Source: Gentiana macrophylla
Lineage: Eukaryota > Streptophyta > Magnoliopsida > Gentianales > Gentianaceae
NCBI GenBank assembly: GCA_026214975.1
Contig: CM047808.1
Coordinates: 60,166,583-60,230,582, forward strand
Direction: 5' to 3'
Length of the DNA: 64,000 bases
The notes under the pieces are model-generated. The model searched no databases. It was given only the letters and a program-made list of their open reading frames with translations, and was not told where the DNA came from. The position numbers and the translations under genes were made by a program. Shown here piece after piece: positions 11,752-22,308 of the stretch (positions within the stretch are counted from its first letter, which is position 1; the number at the start of each line of letters is the position of its first letter).

Positions 11752-11960
11752 TCTCGTGTTATTAAATTAAGTATAGCTTATTTTATTTAAAGTAAATTCG
11801 TAAATATTGTGAATAGAGTCTGTTTTAATTTCGTTTTTATTATTTAGTCTAGTTAAAGGCCTAGCCTTTTAAGTCTTTAATTGTTTTATTGTTTTTTGTT
11901 ATTTTATAGTATGCTACTAGGAAATCAAAGGAACCGCTTGAGCCATATAATCCTAAAATA

Positions 11961-14900
11961 GTGAAATTCGTGAGGCGGAATATGAAGTTAGCTAGAGAAC
12001 TGGCTAAGCAAGGAGAAGAGGATCCAAATCTTGAGGAAAGCGAGCACGAATTGGAAGAAGGACATACAACCGATCATTCTGAGCATTCTGAATCTGAAGC
12101 AGAAATGGAAGGCATTCCGAACAATCCGAACCAGGTACTTAATCCTGAAATCATTAATAATGCCAATAATGTTAATATTGCAAATAATGGAAACCAAGCC
12201 CTAGCTCAAGGAGCGAGGCGTACTTTACAGAGTTATGCAACACCTACTATTGAACAATTCATTCCCGCTATCGTAGCACCACAAAATGCCGCAGAAGTGT
12301 ATCACCCTAGGCCTAATGTAATCCAAATGGTGACCAACTATTCCACTTTTCATGGAATCCAAAACGAGGATCCTGGTGTTCACGTGACAAATTTCTTGGA
12401 AATCGTCAGCACTGTGAAGCCAGAATTAATCCCGGAGGGTAACATTCGTGTTAAGCTTTTCCCTTTCACTTTGAAAGACAAAGCTAAGCAATGGCTTCTT
12501 TCTTTAGAGGCTGGATCTATCACTACTTGGGAACAATTGTTGCAAAAATTCATGAATAAGTATTTTCCTTTAGGAAAAACCTTTAAGTTACACCATGATA
12601 TCTTAGGATTCAAGCAACAACCTGGGGAGAGTTTTGATCAAGCTTGGGAGCATTTTAAGGAGTCTATGAGGAAGTGTCCTCATCATGATATCTCTCTTTG
12701 GCTTTTAATGCAAACCTTTGACCATGGATTGAGAGAGACTGAGAAAATTAGAGTAGACGCCTCTAGAAATGGAGCGTTTGTTCTTTTATCTCCCGAGGAG
12801 GCACAAGGAAAGATGGAGCAAATAGCGATGAATAGTCAATGGGGAGGCAATGGCATAGCTGCTGTGAAGATGGCCGCTGACATATTTGAGGATAGTGCAT
12901 CTACCAAAATCTTAGAACAACTGTCTGTTATCAACAATAAAGTAGATGGAATGCAAGAGAGGATGGCAAGAGTGGAGAAAGTAATTGGAATCGAAGTGAT
13001 TCCTCAAAATGAGAATGTGGGTACTGAAGAAGCCAATTATATTGGGGGACAAGGAAATCGATGGGGAGGCTATAAGCCTAACCATAACCATCCTGGATTC
13101 CGATATAGTGACCCTAATGGAGGAAATGGGCCTAAAATGCCTACTACTTATGTACCCCAGCAAACTAAAACTTTTGGTTGGGAAGCTGCAATAGAAAAAT
13201 TGAGTAATGTCGTTACGGACAATATGGGACAACTTTCAAAATCAATGGCTGAATTAGCCACTAACTTTAGCCAATATTGTCAGAAGACCGATGCTAAGGT
13301 AACCAACCAAGAAGCCATAGTCCAGAATCTCACTCACCAAATAGGACAGTTAGCAGAGCAAGTCTCAACTAGACCTCCTGGAGGATTGCCAAGCACCACT
13401 GATAAGAATCCTAAGGATTTGAATGCGATGATGACTAGAAGTGGGAAAGAAGTAACTCCACCATCTTTGAAAGAGAAAGAGAAATCCGTAGAGAGCAAGG
13501 ATGGTGAGCCAAGCAAGGAAGCAAGTACTTCTGGGACCTTGCCTGAGCAAGAAACCTATAAGGAACCTGCTGGCCTTAGAGTTGAGCTTTACAATAATAA
13601 GTATCCTATTTTCACTGATGTCGATCCTTCAACCTTACCTTATCCTCCACGCAAACCTAAGCCTAAGGTTGATGATAAGAGGTATAATAAGTTCATAGAC
13701 ATCTTTAGAAAGTTACATATCAATATACCTTCAGTTGAAGCACTTGCTGAGATGCCTGAGTACACCAAGTTCTTAAAAGAAACTGTCTCTACTAAGAGGA
13801 AACTCCTAGATTTAGAGACCATTTGCCTAAATGTGGAGTGCTCAGCCATTCTTCAACATAAGTTACCCGCTAAGTGCAAGGATCCGGGAAGTTTTCTCAT
13901 TCCCTGCACCATATGTAACGTATGTTTGAACAAGGCCTTGTGTGATCTAGGCGCGAGCGTAAATCTGATGCCTCTATCCATTTTTCAAAAGCTAGGTATG
14001 AAAGACCTTAAAAAGACTTCAATTACTTTGCAATTAGCTGATCGATCAGTTAAGGAACCCTGTGGAGTGGTTGAAGATGTGCTAGTAAGGGTTGAGAAAT
14101 TTGTGTTTCCTGTCGACTTTGTTGTGCTAGACATGGAAGCTAACTACGAAGTGCCCCTAATATTAGGAAGACCCTTTATGGCCACTAGTAGGACGCTTAT
14201 CGATGTTTACAAAGGGGAGTTAGTGTTAAGAGTTAATGGAGATGAAATAGCATTCAACGTGCTTGACACAATGAAGACGCCTGATGATGAAGAGGATGCA
14301 TGTTTCATGTTGGATTCTGTTGACAAGCTTGTGAATGACTTCCAACAATATGAGGATATTAAGGACTTCCTCGAGGCTACCCTAGAGTTAGAGGATGAAG
14401 TGCCATATGAAAAGAGCGAGGAAGAAAAGGTGATATGGCCTGGATGTAGCAGAGGAACCCCTAGACATGCTGAGGAGATGAAGTCTACCGAGGTCGAGAA
14501 ATTCTACCATAGACTGACATGGCATAAGTTCTTTGAACTTAAGTTGACCGGACAAAAGTTAAATACCTCGTTAGAAGAACCACCTACCAATCTGACGTTG
14601 AAGCCTCTGCCTGCACATTTGAAGTATGTATTTCTTCAAGATGAGACCTTGCCGCTTATTATTTCTTCTGCCTTGACTGAAATACAAGAAGAAAAGCTTA
14701 TGAGAGTGTTGAGAGAATATCGCGGAGCATTTGGATGGACAATAGCCGACATTAAAGGCATTAGCCCAAGTGTTTGCATGCATAAAATCTCCGTCGATCC
14801 TGTGAAGAAAGCGGTTCCACAACCCCAAAGAAGGTTAACTCCACAATTGAATGACGTGGTTAGGGATGAAGTTATTAAGATGCTAGAAATGGGAATTATC

Positions 14901-15230
14901 TTTCCTATCTCTGATAGTGAATGGGTTAGCCCGATCCACGTAGTTCCAAAGAAGGGAGGTTTTACGGTTCAAGCCAATGAGTTAAACGAGTTAATTCCTG
15001 TTAGACTCATTACTGGTCATAGAGTGTGCATTGACTTTAGGAAGCTGAATGATGTCACTCATAAAGATCACTTCCCTCTTCCCTTCATTGATCAAATGCT
15101 CGAGAGACTGAGTGGACATGCGTTTTATTGCTTTCTTGACGGTTACTCGGGATACTATCAAATTCACATCGCACCCGAAGATCATGAAAAGACCACCTTT
15201 ACATGTCCATACGGAACCTTTTTCTTATAA
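11961..15230 (+). CDS. Element D gag, protease and N-terminal reverse transcriptase
   Basis: One open frame of 1089 residues. The frame is open upstream to about 11908 without an ATG, so the first ATG at 11961 may not be the true start. Residues about 115-270 hold the retrotransposon gag domain (DKAKQWLLSLEAGSITTWEQ, then GESFDQAWEHFKESMRKCPH). A low-complexity linker follows. The aspartic protease lies at about 625-770, with LCDLGASVNLMPLSIF as active site and LILGRPFMA as its second motif. RT begins near 930 (VSPIHVVPKKGG; VCIDFRKLNDVTHKDHFPLP; FLDGYSGYYQI with the first catalytic D). The frame ends early at 15230 because of one extra T in a run of five (15219-15223); RT continues in the next entry. 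No CCHC knuckle was seen in gag. Confidence 0.92.
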   Translation: MKFVRRNMKLARELAKQGEEDPNLEESEHELEEGHTTDHSEHSESEAEMEGIPNNPNQVLNPEIINNANNVNIANNGNQALAQGARRTLQSYATPTIEQFIPAIVAPQNAAEVYHPRPNVIQMVTNYSTFHGIQNEDPGVHVTNFLEIVSTVKPELIPEGNIRVKLFPFTLKDKAKQWLLSLEAGSITTWEQLLQKFMNKYFPLGKTFKLHHDILGFKQQPGESFDQAWEHFKESMRKCPHHDISLWLLMQTFDHGLRETEKIRVDASRNGAFVLLSPEEAQGKMEQIAMNSQWGGNGIAAVKMAADIFEDSASTKILEQLSVINNKVDGMQERMARVEKVIGIEVIPQNENVGTEEANYIGGQGNRWGGYKPNHNHPGFRYSDPNGGNGPKMPTTYVPQQTKTFGWEAAIEKLSNVVTDNMGQLSKSMAELATNFSQYCQKTDAKVTNQEAIVQNLTHQIGQLAEQVSTRPPGGLPSTTDKNPKDLNAMMTRSGKEVTPPSLKEKEKSVESKDGEPSKEASTSGTLPEQETYKEPAGLRVELYNNKYPIFTDVDPSTLPYPPRKPKPKVDDKRYNKFIDIFRKLHINIPSVEALAEMPEYTKFLKETVSTKRKLLDLETICLNVECSAILQHKLPAKCKDPGSFLIPCTICNVCLNKALCDLGASVNLMPLSIFQKLGMKDLKKTSITLQLADRSVKEPCGVVEDVLVRVEKFVFPVDFVVLDMEANYEVPLILGRPFMATSRTLIDVYKGELVLRVNGDEIAFNVLDTMKTPDDEEDACFMLDSVDKLVNDFQQYEDIKDFLEATLELEDEVPYEKSEEEKVIWPGCSRGTPRHAEEMKSTEVEKFYHRLTWHKFFELKLTGQKLNTSLEEPPTNLTLKPLPAHLKYVFLQDETLPLIISSALTEIQEEKLMRVLREYRGAFGWTIADIKGISPSVCMHKISVDPVKKAVPQPQRRLTPQLNDVVRDEVIKMLEMGIIFPISDSEWVSPIHVVPKKGGFTVQANELNELIPVRLITGHRVCIDFRKLNDVTHKDHFPLPFIDQMLERLSGHAFYCFLDGYSGYYQIHIAPEDHEKTTFTCPYGTFFL

Positions 15231-16004
15231 CAGAATGCCTTTTGGTTTGTGCAACACACCAGCAACATTTCAAAGATGCATGATTTCTCTGTTTACTGAT
15301 ATGGTTGAAGATTTCCTAGAGATCTTTATGGATGATTTTTCCGTATTTGGAGATGAGTTCGATTCATGTCTCACGCATCTAGCAAGAGTGTTGAAGAGAT
15401 GCGAGGAGACAAATCTGGTGCTTAACTGGGAGAAATGTCATCTTATGGTTACTGAAGGTATAGTACTTGGCCACCGTATTTCAAAGAACGGTATAGAGGT
15501 GGATAGAGCAAAAGTAGAGGTGATTGAAAAACTGCCTCCACCAACCAATCTTATGACATTGCGAGGTTTTCTTGGCCACGCAGGATTCTATCGTCGGTTT
15601 GTGAAGGACTTTTCCTTAATCTCTCGACCTCTTACTGAGTTATTGGCCAAGGATGTGCCATTTGTATTTACTAATGAGTGCATGAAAGCTTTCAATAATT
15701 TAAAGAAGATGCTTATTACTGCACCCGTTCTGATTGCGCCTGATTGGATTCTACCTTTTGAGTTGATGTGCGATGCAAGCGATACAGCTGTAGGTGCTGC
15801 CTTAGGACAAAGAAAAGACAAGATCTTTAGGCCCATCTACTATGCTCGTCGAACTTTAAATACTGCTCAAAGAAACTATGCAACTACTGAGAAAGAACTT
15901 CTAGCTGTCATCTTCGCATTTGACAAGTTTAGATCTCATCTAGTGGGATCTAAAGTCACTGTTTGGACTGACCATGCAGCTTTGAAGTATCTTTTAACCA
16001 AAAA
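15224..16004 (+). CDS. Element D reverse transcriptase C-terminal part and RNase H
   Basis: This continues the RT in the +1 frame after the T-run at 15219-15223. It shows SYNRMPFGLCNTPATFQRCM, the catalytic FMDD within EIFMDDFSVFG, and NLVLNWEKCHLMVTEGIVLG with GHRISKNGIEVD, typical of Athila RT. The connection and RNase H follow with CDASDTAVGAALGQ and ARRTLNTAQRNYATTEKELL, ending in VWTDHAALKYLL. The open frame reaches back to 15112, but those codons belong to the RT in the previous frame. The reading is lost at a run of five A (16000-16004) where one base appears to be missing. Confidence 0.9.
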
Positions 16005-17043
16005 TATTCCAAGCCAAGGTTATTGAGATGGATTCTACTATTGCAAGAACTTGTTGTAGAAATCCGTGCTAAGAAAGGATCTGAGATATTTGTTGCGGAT
16101 CATCTTTCCCGTTTACAAATAGAGGAAAAACGAGCCAATGACCGAGATTGGGGAAACATTTCCTGATGAACAGTTATTCTCCATCACTGCCATACATGGA
16201 AAGGATGATTACGATGTAGTATCTTCGCGTGTTGAGGTTGTGCAGGAGAAGAAACAACCATGGTTTAAAGACTTTGTGAATTATCCATCCGCGAAATACT
16301 TGCCACCAAATCTCAACCCCGAAGAAAGAAAGAAATTGTTCAAGGATCTTAGGCACTATTATTGGGAAGAGCCCTATTTGTTTAAGCTAGGATCCGACAA
16401 TGTCTTTAGGAGATGTGTGCCGGGAGAAGAGATGTATGATATCCTTAGACATTGCCACGCTTATGAGGCCGGAGGACATTATGGAGGAGACAAGACTGCT
16501 GCGAAAGTTTTCCAATGTGGTTTTTACTGGCCTACCTTGTTTAAAGATGCGCATCAATATGCTAGATCTTGTCATTCATGCCAAATGACGGGAAATATCT
16601 CGAGAAGGAATGAAATGACACTGAAGAATATCCTAGAGGTGGAACTCTTTGATTTTTGGGGTATTGATTTTGTGGGACCATTTACTTTGTCTTTGTCTAA
16701 CCGCTATATCTTAGTGGCAGTCGACTACGTGTCCAAATGGGTTGAGGCCATTGCTTCGCCTACTAACGATGCGAAAGTTGTACTGAAGTTCTTAAAGAAA
16801 AATATCTTTACGCGGTTTGGAACCCCTCGTGCCATTATTAGTGATAATGGAAGCCATTTTTGCGATAGGCCGTTTGAAAAGTTGATGATTAAGTACGGGG
16901 TTAGACACAAGTTAGCTACTGCTTATCACCCCCAAACAAGTGGACAAGTTGAGGTTACAAATCGAGAAATAAAGCGCATTTTGGAGAAGAATGTGAATAC
17001 GACTAGAAAGGATTGGTCGTTGAGATTAGATGATGCTTTATAG
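16005..17043 (+). CDS. Element D integrase: zinc finger and catalytic core
   Basis: The first 130 bp, in a third frame, read as the RNase H-integrase linker ([32 protein letters not shown]). A further indel near 16141 leads into a 301-residue open frame (16138-17043). It has the HHCC zinc finger ([12 protein letters not shown] ... SCHSCQ) and the core acidic triad, seen in [19 protein letters not shown] and [12 protein letters not shown]. The frame ends at TAG 17041 inside a normally conserved LDDALWAYRTAYK-like motif, where W is expected, consistent with a G-to-A nonsense change. Catalytic residues are all kept. Confidence 0.88.
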
Positions 17044-17552
17044 GCTTATAGGACTGCTTATAAGACGACTATTGGTATGTCCCCTTATAAGATTGTTTTT
17101 GGAAAAGCATGTCATCTACCAGTTGAACTTGAACACCGTGCCATGTGGGCTACGCGTATGTTGAATTTGATGAGAGTTTAGCTGGGGAAAAAAGGTTGTT
17201 AGAGCTAACTCGCCTGGAGGAGTTTCGTCTGGAAGCTTATGAGAATGCAAAAATATTTAAGGAGCGCACAAAGAAATTTCATGATAAGAAGATATTGGAC
17301 CGCACCTTTAAGGAAGGCGATCTGGTTCTTCTTTACAATTCGCGCTTGAGACTCTTTCCTAGCAAATTAAAATCACGATGGTATGGCCCTTATCAGGTGA
17401 GTAAGGCTTTTTCTTCTGGAGCTGTTGAATTATTAAATCTTAAGGACCAATCGACTTTTGTGGTTAATGGACACCGTGTGAAACATTACATGGGTCTTGG
17501 TCAAGGTAAGGAGGAGGAAGTCTTCACTCTCAAAGATCCAACCTATCATTAG
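17044..17552 (+). CDS. Element D integrase C-terminal region
   Basis: After the TAG at 17041 the same frame continues with [20 protein letters not shown] and [15 protein letters not shown] one-base loss in a T run near 17166-17168 then shifts to the frame open from 17145 to 17552, which reads [35 protein letters not shown] and [19 protein letters not shown], ending in [13 protein letters not shown]. This is the usual C-terminal tail of Athila integrases. The ATG at 17145 is not a real start. Confidence 0.85.
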
Positions 17553-18990
17553 ACCATCGTTGAGCTGAGTCGAGCTGGCGACTATAACTTCAGAACTATT
17601 TCTTAAAAACTATCTTTTGTTTTTGTTTTGTCTGAATAAAGTAGCATGCTACTGTTAAGGTTTTTTTCATCTCGCCATGTTCCGATTCTAAGTTCAGAAT
17701 AAACGAGGTTTTTTCCTTGATAGCCGACATGTGAGTTTTGTAGTTTTAACTCTTTGGTTTTCCTTGTCATTGGTTGTATGAAATAAAGTGGCTTAAATTG
17801 TTTTTAGGATATTCTATATCTAAATACTGCCACATTATTTTATAACTTCCATTGACATGTTATTAATGTTTTCGTGGAGTTTCTGTTTTGGTTTGTTTAA
17901 ACAGGTTTTTGTTTGCTTCTCCACGACGTGCTTGGATCACTCCTGTATTCTGCATTTGCTAGAGGGCCGTTTCCAGAGCTAAGTCTTTTTCAGTATTCTC
18001 ATTTTTATTTGTCATTGGGGACAATGCCAAGTTTAAGTGGGGGGTAGGAGACTTAGCCATGATGTGATAATTGAACAATAGAATGAAACGGTGAAAACTG
18101 AAAAAACTGAAAAAATTTGAACAAATGACAAAGTATTTATCTCGTGCCCTTAGAATTGTGAGTTCTTATACATGGAATTTATAGGAAATGAACCAAGTTG
18201 CATGATTACGTGATCACTTTATACTTATGTGAATGTAAACTTAAGGATATTCATGCCGATTGTTGCAAGTAGTTATTTATTATTTGATTACTCGATTTGA
18301 ATCGACGAATACCGCACAAATTATAATAACTGAGGAATTATGTGTACATTGCGTAGATGATTGGTTATGCAAACCTAGAGTCGATATTTTTCTGCTGATG
18401 TATTCTTATCTTTTAGCCATCAAAGCGGAGTAATAAGCTTGAGAATTATCTGTGTTTTGACAAAATGTTAAACACTGGACTTGTAGTAACATTACCAAAG
18501 TAGCTTCGCGCTTGTGGTAATATTCAATGTTATTGACCCATCCGTGAAGGGGATTCTTGCAATGCATAATTTACTTTTAAAGCAAGTTTCCTTCTCGAGA
18601 TGTGTTAATGCTTGAAGTTATGAAAATGCGAATAAAGTCAAATTTTTAAGAGGCTTTGAGTGATTTCTCGGCCTCCGAGACCAAAAACCTTATGGATGAC
18701 GCTCTTGCTTATTACACCATGTCTTTAACCATTGCGAGGCTTAAGAAATGGGAATGCTGATGTTGGTAGGTTAAGACTGCGAAGTTGGCATAAACTTTAA
18801 TCTTGCCACGAATATATAAAACTAAATGCACATGCACACATCACTTCGATTCATAACGAGTGGTGAGTAATAGATACCTTATGAGCACGAATGGTATGAG
18901 TTGACTCGAGTTTCTTATGTAAGTATGACTTGACCATGGAAAATGTTGTCTTGGGGAATGACTTATTGGTGCTTTGTTCGGGACGATCAA
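17553..18990 (+). other. Non-coding 3' region of element D
   Basis: No open frame of note lies between the integrase stop and the polypurine tract. A polypurine-like copy, AAGTTTAAGTGGGGGGTAGG, lies at 18029-18048, preceded by GGGGACAATGCC, an arrangement common just after pol in this lineage. Some Athila elements have an env-like frame in this place; none can be read here. Confidence 0.7.
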
Positions 18991-19009
18991 AGTCTAAGTG
19001 GGGGGTAGT
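18991..19009 (+). other. Polypurine tract of element D
   Basis: AGTCTAAGTGGGGGGTAGT lies directly before the 3' LTR start at 19010, the expected place for plus-strand priming. Confidence 0.8.
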
Positions 19010-19423
19010 TGATGACGGTCAAATTATACCCGTAAAAGTCATCAATGTTGACCTTAAATCGAGATTAATAATATATATTTTATATTAAATCACATGTTTA
19101 TATTGATTATTTAATGTTATGTGATTTATAATTTATAATTTGGTATTTATCCGTTTTTATTATATAATTTGGTATTTATCGATTTTTATTTAAATATGAT
19201 TTATTTTGGGATAAATATTTATTTTGTAGATTGAGATAATTTTTGGAGGATAATTGCAAATGGAAGAATTAAATTACAAGATAAATACAAGGAAATTTGG
19301 AGTGCATTGAAGATAAAGATCGGATAAGCACGAAAAGAGGAGTAAGGCATGGCAAGAGCAAGCGAACCAATCCGAAACTTGAGAGCACACATGTGGCGGC
19401 CCTTCCACACGCATAAGGGGGCG
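19010..19423 (+). repeat. 3' LTR of element D, truncated
   Basis: It matches the first 414 bp of the 5' LTR with about a dozen substitutions and stops within 'ataagggggcgcat'. The remaining 1.2 kb is missing and replaced by filler (19424-19513). Confidence 0.9.
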
Positions 19424-19513
19424 CATATTATCCTTATTTACCATTAACCCTCTAGTGATCAATATGTTTCGGCGGCCCTTCCACACGCATCGATTGGCCT
19501 AGTTCATACTATA
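19424..19513. other. Patchwork filler DNA at a large deletion junction
   Basis: Three copied pieces are visible. 19424-19463 is identical to 8939-8978 in the C LTR (40 bp, same orientation). 19471-19490 is identical to 19395-19414 in the adjoining D LTR. 19489-19513 is the reverse complement of 8993-9017 in the C LTR with one difference. Left of it is the D 3' LTR; right of it is the 3' internal part of B. The D LTR end, the rest of C and the rest of the B 3' LTR are missing. This fits break repair by end joining with templated insertions. Confidence 0.8.
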
Positions 19514-20419
19514 CTTCTCTCAGTAGATCTGAAGTGATTTCAATTTCTCTGCCATTAACCGTTGTAGTAAAGGCTTCTCTACCTTCATGTGTGACCATGT
19601 TCTTCCAGAATTACAAAACATTGATGTATGAAATTCTTTCCAATCTTCTATTAATAACATTCTCCAAACCAGCAACCCTTCTGATTCTTCTTCCAATGTT
19701 GATGGCTAACTCAGTAGTATGGAAGTCAATAACGTACCCTCTCACACTTTGACTTGATCCAATATGAAAATCACCTTTATCCTCCATTAGAAATGAAAAA
19801 GATGAAGAAGAAAGGTTTTAAATCTGTGTTCACACAGTGTATTTTTAGAGAAATAACGATCTTAAAGTTGTGAGTAGAGACTCTATGTATATGTCTGTAT
19901 ATATATAGAGAGGTGGTTGAAACTGTCAGATAATGCATTGTACATGTACTGTAGCATTAACCACGATTAAATTTGGAATTAATGTGATCTAGCCACGTGT
20001 CCCATAACTGATCCATAAAGAGTAGTAACCGTTCGATCGTGTAACTGCGGTTATAAAGATAAGATAAATATCCCGGTCATTTGCTTTTTGACTTTTGTTA
20101 AGTTTTGACTGTGTAACGTATGCTTCAGCAACTTTTGCCATCCGTAGACTTGGCTCAAGAACCTCACGACAAAGTTGTCTCAAAGATCTGGCGACAGGTG
20201 TTACTCTCTTGATCTTCAATTCTTCTTGTTTTGTCCAACTGATAATACAAGATGAAGTTTAATACCAATGACTGATCTGTCAAGTGAGCTCACCCAACAG
20301 GACAAAGACCAATCCCCTTGGCATCTTCATTTGCTCAATTGTCCAAACATATATAAGCACATGGAATTGTTGATACCAATGACTAATCTGCTAAGTGAGC
20401 TCACCCAACATAGCAAAGA
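19514..20419 (-). other. Element B sequence after pol, with a truncated small frame
   Basis: Pol ends at 20420. On the minus strand an ATG at 19787 opens 58 codons (MEDKGDFHIGSSQSVRGYV) to a TAA at 19611, after which the same frame stays readable to the junction. It lies about 635 bp after pol, the same distance as the env-like frame in element A (29857 to 30492), so it may be the start of the B env-like gene. I see no sequence resemblance to that of A to prove it. A second minus frame, 20219-19989, is of unknown meaning. Confidence 0.45.
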
Positions 20420-22278
20420 CTAATCCCCTTGGTGAATTCCAGTACATTGCTGATCATAGGTGTATCCGTCAACTTTTATAATTCCAAGTTCAGTCCTTAA
20501 ATTAGCAAATCTTTCACTACCCAGTGGTTTTGTGAAAATGTCAGCAAATCGATCTTCAGTAGGGATATAAAGAACCACCACATCTTTCTTTTCAACATGA
20601 TCTCTTATAAAATGATGTCTCACATCAATATTCTTGGTTCTTGAGTGCAAAACATGATTTTATGTGATTGCAATTGCACTTGTGTTGTCACACATTGTAG
20701 GACTTTCTCTTTCTTCAATTCCATAATCCCTTAATTGTTGTCTTAACCAAAGTATTTGTGCACAGTAACTTCCAGCAGCAATGTATTCAGCCTCAGTAGC
20801 GGAAGTTGATATAGAATTCTGTTTTTTACTGAACCAGGAAACTAGTCTATTCCCCATCAATTGACAAGTTCATGTGGTTCTTTTTCTATCAATCTTACAT
20901 CCTGCATAATCAGAATCTGAGTAGGATATAACCTTGAAACTTCCATCTTTTGAATAGCATATCCCTACTTCCAAAGTCTCTTTTAGATACTTGAGAACCC
21001 TTTTGATTGAAGCTAGATGACTTTCTTTTGGTTTAGATTGAAATCTTGCACAAACACCTACAACAAAGGATATATCAGTCATTTGGCGAAGAAGTACAAT
21101 GATCGCCTATCATCCTTTTGCATAAAGTCTGATCAACATCTTTGCCTTCTTTGTCTTCATCCAATCTTATGTTTGTACTCGTAGGAGTTGATACCTTGGT
21201 GCTATTTTCCATACCAAATTTCTTCAGTAGCTCCTTGGTATACTTGGTTTGATGAATGAAGATTCCATCTTTCATCTGTTTGACTTGTAATCCCAAGAAA
21301 TAGTTTATTTCTCCCATCATAATCATTTGGAATTTACTTTTCATCAGATTAGCAAACTTTTCACAAAGTAATTCATTTTCAGAACCAAAAATTATGTCAT
21401 CAACATAAATCTGTACCAGTAGGGTGCTGTCTCCTTCATTGATTCTGAAAAGAGTCTTGTCAATGGTTCTTTTTGTAAAACCATTGTCCACCAAGAATTG
21501 AGATATGGTCTCATACCATGCTCTTGGTGCTTGTTTCAAACCATAAAGTGCCTTATTAAGTTTGTACACTTTATCTTCTTGATCTTTAACTTCAAAACCA
21601 GGAGGTTGCTGATCGAACATAAACCTCCTCTTCCAGAATGCCATTTAAAAATGCACTCTTGACATCCATCTGGTATACTTTGAAGTTTTTATAAGCAGCA
21701 TATGCCAAGAATAATCTTATAGCTTTCCAATCTTGCAACAGGGGCATATGTCTCATCAAAATCTATTCCTTCTGCTTGAGAATAACCTTTTGCTACTAGT
21801 CTGGCCTTATTCCTTACAATGGTACTAGATTCATCCAATTTTTTTTTCTGTATACCCATTTGGTTCCAATTATATTTGCATGATTAAGCCTTTATACTAG
21901 TGTCCAAACATGATTTCTTTCAAATTCATTCAATTTTTCTTGCATAGCAATTATCCAATCTGGATCTGATATTGCTTCTTCAACAACTTTAGGTTCTATT
22001 TGAGATAGAAAACAAGTAAACATATCTTCTAATTGTCTTCTAGTCCTTACACCTTGCTGTATATTGCCAATAACTTGCTCAGCAGGGTGATCCCTTAACC
22101 ATTGTGGATTTTGGTTAGATTGATTCTCAGGAACATCATCTTCAGTAGGGTCTGATATTGCTTCAGTAATGGGTTCAGCAGATCCTTGACCTGCATCAGT
22201 GGTTGCATCAGTAGTGTTACCAGCAGGGTGTTCAGCAGGGGCAGAGTCAGAAATTTTTAAATCATTTATCCTTTCCAA
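20420..22278 (-). pseudogene. Element B pol, second part: reverse transcriptase and RNase H, broken
   Basis: Reading on the minus strand: a linker with WLRDHPAEQVIGNIQQGVRT and NEFERNHVWTLV (22278-21892), a poorly readable RT start, then RT at 21644-21075 with [33 protein letters not shown] and catalytic IYVDDIIFGS. A frameshift near 21090 and in-frame stops divide the rest: VISYSDSDYAGCKIDRK, ISTSATEAEYIAAGSYCAQI, MCDNTSAIAIT and HHFIRDHVEKKDVV, ending FADIFTKPL. The motif set is that of SIRE-group copia. The catalytic YVDD is intact, but the stops and frameshifts exclude a full enzyme. Confidence 0.87.
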
Positions 22279-22308
22279 AACATCAACACATTCTAGATCA
22301 GTGACTTG

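Larger units (their letters stand above)
10118..19423 (+). mobile_element. Element D: Athila-type Ty3/gypsy retrotransposon, 3' LTR truncated
   Basis: A 1611 bp 5' LTR (10118-11728), an Asp-tRNA primer site (11735-11751), gag-protease-RT-RNase H-integrase in gypsy order, a non-coding 3' region, a polypurine tract (18991-19009) and the first 414 bp of the 3' LTR (19010-19423) are present. RT wording (MPFGLCNTPATFQRCM, FMDDFSVFG) and the primer site indicate the Athila lineage. In the shared 410 bp the two LTRs differ by about a dozen bases by eye, so this is one of the younger elements here. It was inserted in the internal region of C. An env-like frame, known in some Athila elements, is absent. 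Confidence 0.92.
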
